Assembly (NCBI GenBank): GCA_023424995.1
Contig: JAFADH010000241.1
Span: 1-35,289, forward strand
Direction of reading: 5' to 3'
From: Bacillota bacterium
GTDB taxonomy: Bacteria > Bacillota > Clostridia > Lachnospirales > Lachnospiraceae
Length of the DNA stretch: 35,289 nucleotides
The notes beneath the pieces were generated by a model, which ran no database searches, had not been told where the DNA came from, and saw only the letters and a list, made by a program, of their open reading frames with translations. Below, one piece after another: positions 33,659-35,289 of this stretch (positions are counted from its first letter, which is position 1; each line of letters begins with the position of its first letter). The translations under genes and the position numbers were made by a program.

Positions 33659-33704
33659 AGCAGACATGCGATGAGCATGTCTGCTCTGCAACATTGTATT
33701 GCAG
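33659..33704 (+). terminator. Tandem hairpins behind the secreted protein gene
   Basis: First hairpin: AGCAGACATGC/GCATGTCTGCT (33659-33685), perfect 11-bp stem, 5-nt loop. Second: CTGCAA/TTGCAG (33686-33704), followed by TAAAAATT. They lie about 20 bp after the stop codon. The lack of a T-run makes this a weak intrinsic terminator; the first hairpin could also be a remnant of an IS200-type end. Confidence 0.55.
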
Positions 33705-33771
33705 TAAAAATTAACCACCAGCTTTAACGTGTGATCCCAAATGGCATTAGCTTAAGTAAAAACCTCCTAAT

Positions 33772-33935
33772 ATGGAATGCAAATATCATCTAGTGTTTGT
33801 ACCAAAAATCCGTTGATAGATAATATTTGGAATAATAAAAGTCGATGTGACAATTTTAGTACCCTGTGTAAAAATAAAGGAATTGAGATAATCGGATATC
33901 TGAAAGGTAAAAGCTCACTCATTATTATTAACTCA
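33772..33935 (+). pseudogene. IS200/IS605 TnpA transposase remnant, internally deleted
   Basis: The first codons read MECKYHLVFVPKIR then a stop, a very typical TnpA beginning. In another frame, LCKNKGIEII is joined directly to GYLKGKSSLIIINS; in intact TnpA these two blocks are separated by the stretch with the HUH motif (EGHxMPDHxHxLL) and about 25 residues in all. The catalytic histidines and the tyrosine are missing, so it is dead. The fragment is only about 165 bp, with no downstream tnpB. Confidence 0.85.
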
Positions 33936-33950
33936 ATCTGGAAGGAAAGT

Positions 33951-34187
33951 ATGAATACTAATATATTAAAAATAATACTTAAGTCTATAGGAATTACAAT
34001 CTTAGTTGTTGTTGCCTCATATTTGTTAATTGGAAAAATGTTGGTTTTTGCTTTTAACTATTCTACAGTTGAAAGTTCATATCAACTACCAACCCATGCT
34101 CTATTGATTGGTTTAATATTTGTATTTATTTTCTGTACAATATTGATACTAGATAAAATAGAGCACTTTACAAAAGAACACCAATAA
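33951..34187 (+). CDS. Small membrane protein of unknown function
   Basis: Seventy-eight residues with two hydrophobic segments (about 7-31, IILKSIGITILVVVASYLL, and about 50-68, LLIGLIFVFIFCTILIL) and a charged C-terminus KIEHFTKEHQ. It looks like a two-helix membrane protein. The start at 33951 has GGAAGGAAAG directly upstream; this ribosome binding site lies at the edge of the dead TnpA fragment, whose frame is continuous with this gene. AT-rich like the secreted protein gene upstream. It resembles immunity-type small proteins in general form only; no family was recognised. Confidence 0.65.
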   Translation: MNTNILKIILKSIGITILVVVASYLLIGKMLVFAFNYSTVESSYQLPTHALLIGLIFVFIFCTILILDKIEHFTKEHQ

Positions 34188-34350
34188 TATGATCACCAGT
34201 TAAAACCTGATTTCCCGTCAATTTGTTGATGATATAGTATATTGAAAATCCATGAAACCGTTGAAAACACTACATTTTTAAAGATAAATTTTGCATTCAA
34301 CCTCGTCATGTGATGTAATAAAATATGCTCATAACAAGGAGACGGTCACA

Positions 34351-34636
34351 ATGGCAATCATATACCAGACGGATAAAAGATCCGGAATCACTTACGCATA
34401 TGAGGCAGAATACTTCTGGGACAAAGAAAAACAACAGTCACGGTCAAAGAAAAGACTAATAGGTCGCGTTGATACCCAGTCAAGAGAAATCATTCCTACG
34501 GATAGACGTATGAAGAAGGCCAAGGAGTCAGCGCATAAATCAACCAGAAACGTGGATCGTTTCCGTCCGAGCGAGGAATTTCTATGGTGCGACATATCTG
34601 CTTGATTCCATTGGTGATAAGCTTGGGATCATTGAA
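34351..34636 (+). pseudogene. IS1634-like (IS4 superfamily) transposase, frameshifted N-terminal fragment
   Basis: MAIIYQTDKRSGITYAYEAE and the following WDKEKQQSRSKKRLIGRVD are typical of the N-terminus of IS1634-type transposases, with AAGGAG upstream. The frame is lost near 34579: the original frame then reads WCDISA-stop, while the +1 frame continues FYGATYLLDSIGDKLGIIE, the expected next block. Similarity stops near 34636, where the sequence passes into the 3' part of the opposite-strand gene at 34629-34847. No DDE catalytic domain remains. Confidence 0.8.
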
Positions 34637-34847
34637 CTAATCGAGATAAAAAATCGATATACGACTGCGTAAATGCAGTTACTTGTGATGATTCGGTATA
34701 TCGGAACAATATATTCAATGGAGTAGGTAGTATCCTAATTTCAGATGCTGTTAACTCCATTGGATTGCTATAGTAACATTTATTCAAATAATGATTTTTA
34801 TCAATATACGGTACAAGTTTCCCGGCGCAGCGTCCTAAGGAGTTCAT
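34629..34847 (-). pseudogene. Unknown gene, probably cut at its 3' end by the IS remnant
   Basis: Seventy-two codons beginning MNSLGRCAGKLVPYIDKNHY. Its ATG overlaps the stop of the preceding gene (ATGA at 34847-34844), a sign of translational coupling. The last residues (SYIDFLSRLVQ) run into the junction with the IS1634-like fragment, where a chance stop ends the frame, so the original protein was probably longer. Not recognised as any family. Confidence 0.45.
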
Positions 34848-35143
34848 TTTTCAAAATATAATTCAAAAGGATCGGCATCTATGTCAACCTCTTTAAAAAA
34901 ACCTTGTATATCTGCAAATTGAGCTATATTTCCTTCCAGGTTACTTAGAAAATCATATAGTTCCAGGTAGAATTTCTTCATGATATGGGTTCTGTATATA
35001 ATGCAGGGCTCCTTCTCATTATATAGCTCTAAGCTTTTTAAGATTATGTACTCTTCCTTTAATGGAAGCTCTGAAACCATTCCGTGAAAGATGATTTTCC
35101 CATTGCTGTCTATTATCTTGATATACACCTTCATCTTTTTCAT
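34844..35143 (-). CDS. Small protein of unknown function, coupled to the next frame
   Basis: About 99 residues beginning MKKMKVYIKIIDSNGKIIFH. No signal peptide or membrane segment; mixed alpha/beta appearance with an acidic C-terminus (FFKEVDIDADPFELYFEK). The start at 35143 is preferred because AGAGGA stands seven bases before it; an ATG at 35173 lacks such a site. Its stop overlaps the start of the next frame by four bases. No family or function recognised. Confidence 0.6.
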   Translation of the reverse strand: MKKMKVYIKIIDSNGKIIFHGMVSELPLKEEYIILKSLELYNEKEPCIIYRTHIMKKFYLELYDFLSNLEGNIAQFADIQGFFKEVDIDADPFELYFEK

Positions 35144-35195
35144 ACTTTTATCCTCTCTCAGCGTAAGCGTCAAATCATTCGCTACCGATTAATTT

Positions 35196-35219
35196 AAGCG
35201 CCGCTTAATTACGGCGCTT
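35196..35219. terminator. Hairpin between the unknown gene pair and the gene at the right edge
   Basis: Perfect arms AAGCGCCG (35196-35203) and CGGCGCTT (35212-35219). On the minus strand it lies about 10 bp beyond the stop of the gene at the right edge, followed by AAATTAAT rather than a T-run; a terminator for that gene is likely but not typical. Confidence 0.5.
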
Positions 35220-35229
35220 ACTGTAGCAA

Positions 35230-35289
35230 TCAACTGGGAGTGTCCTTGACCACGGCATGAGTGGCTCCAGCTTTGATTGTTCTATACTT
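35230..35289 (-). CDS. C-terminal end of a gene leaving the window (partial)
   Basis: Nineteen codons and a stop: the frame ends in TIKAGATHAVVKDTPS. The reading frame is open to the window edge and a hairpin follows the stop, which suggests a real gene end. Too short to assign a function. Confidence 0.3.
   Translation of the reverse strand, partial: KYRTIKAGATHAVVKDTPS

Overview
The window looks like chromosome from a low-to-moderate-GC, endospore-forming Clostridia species, most likely Lachnospiraceae. The reasons are strong AGGAGG ribosome binding sites, a T-box leader in front of a lysyl-tRNA synthetase, a LysM/GH18 spore-type protein, an HPr-like small protein, an LplB/LplC-type sugar ABC transporter under a membrane-bound AraC regulator, and AT-rich intergenic DNA. 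This placement rests on gene content only. I saw no rRNA, tRNA or CRISPR array, and names come from reading motifs, not from searches.

Layout. From the left edge to about 30.5 kb almost everything is on the minus strand. Positions 19-3770 hold a MATE exporter (with a promoter and terminator-like hairpin in its leader) and a T-box-controlled lysS with an unusual motif 2. At 3863-4066, on the plus strand, lies the intact promoter and first 48 codons of a deleted response regulator. Positions 4.2-13.7 kb form a glycan utilisation locus: AraC-type sensor-regulator, lipoprotein solute-binding protein, two permeases, a GH88 unsaturated glucuronyl hydrolase and an unassigned toroid-type enzyme. Between the permeases and the hydrolases lies an array of twelve 17-bp repeats, most of which spell a Shine-Dalgarno sequence plus ATG. 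The expected logic is sensing and import of oligosaccharides made by an outside lyase, then cytoplasmic removal of the unsaturated uronate.

Positions 13.9-17.75 kb hold a likely operon, larE - sugar isomerase/epimerase - DUF3877-like - pepT, read from a promoter with a 19-bp spacer and MerR-type dyad. Positions 17.8-21.8 kb hold a LysM-GH18 protein whose catalytic motif is destroyed, two 91-bp repeats carrying extended -10 boxes, an HPr-like protein without histidine, and a chemoreceptor. Positions 22.1-30.5 kb hold an Lhr-type helicase, an EamA transporter, an AT-rich stretch with an inverted/tandem repeat, and a large cell-wall amidase.

From 31.2 kb the window becomes accessory in character: a lone tyrosine recombinase, then AT-rich DNA with a secreted protein of unknown function behind a strong promoter with a palindromic operator, a decayed IS200/IS605 transposase, a small membrane protein, a frameshifted and truncated IS1634-like transposase, two overlapping unknown genes (one cut by the IS remnant), and the tail of a gene leaving the window. 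The best candidates for something new are the tandem start-site array, the pseudo-GH18, the 91-bp promoter repeats, the unassigned glycan enzyme and the secreted/membrane protein pair.
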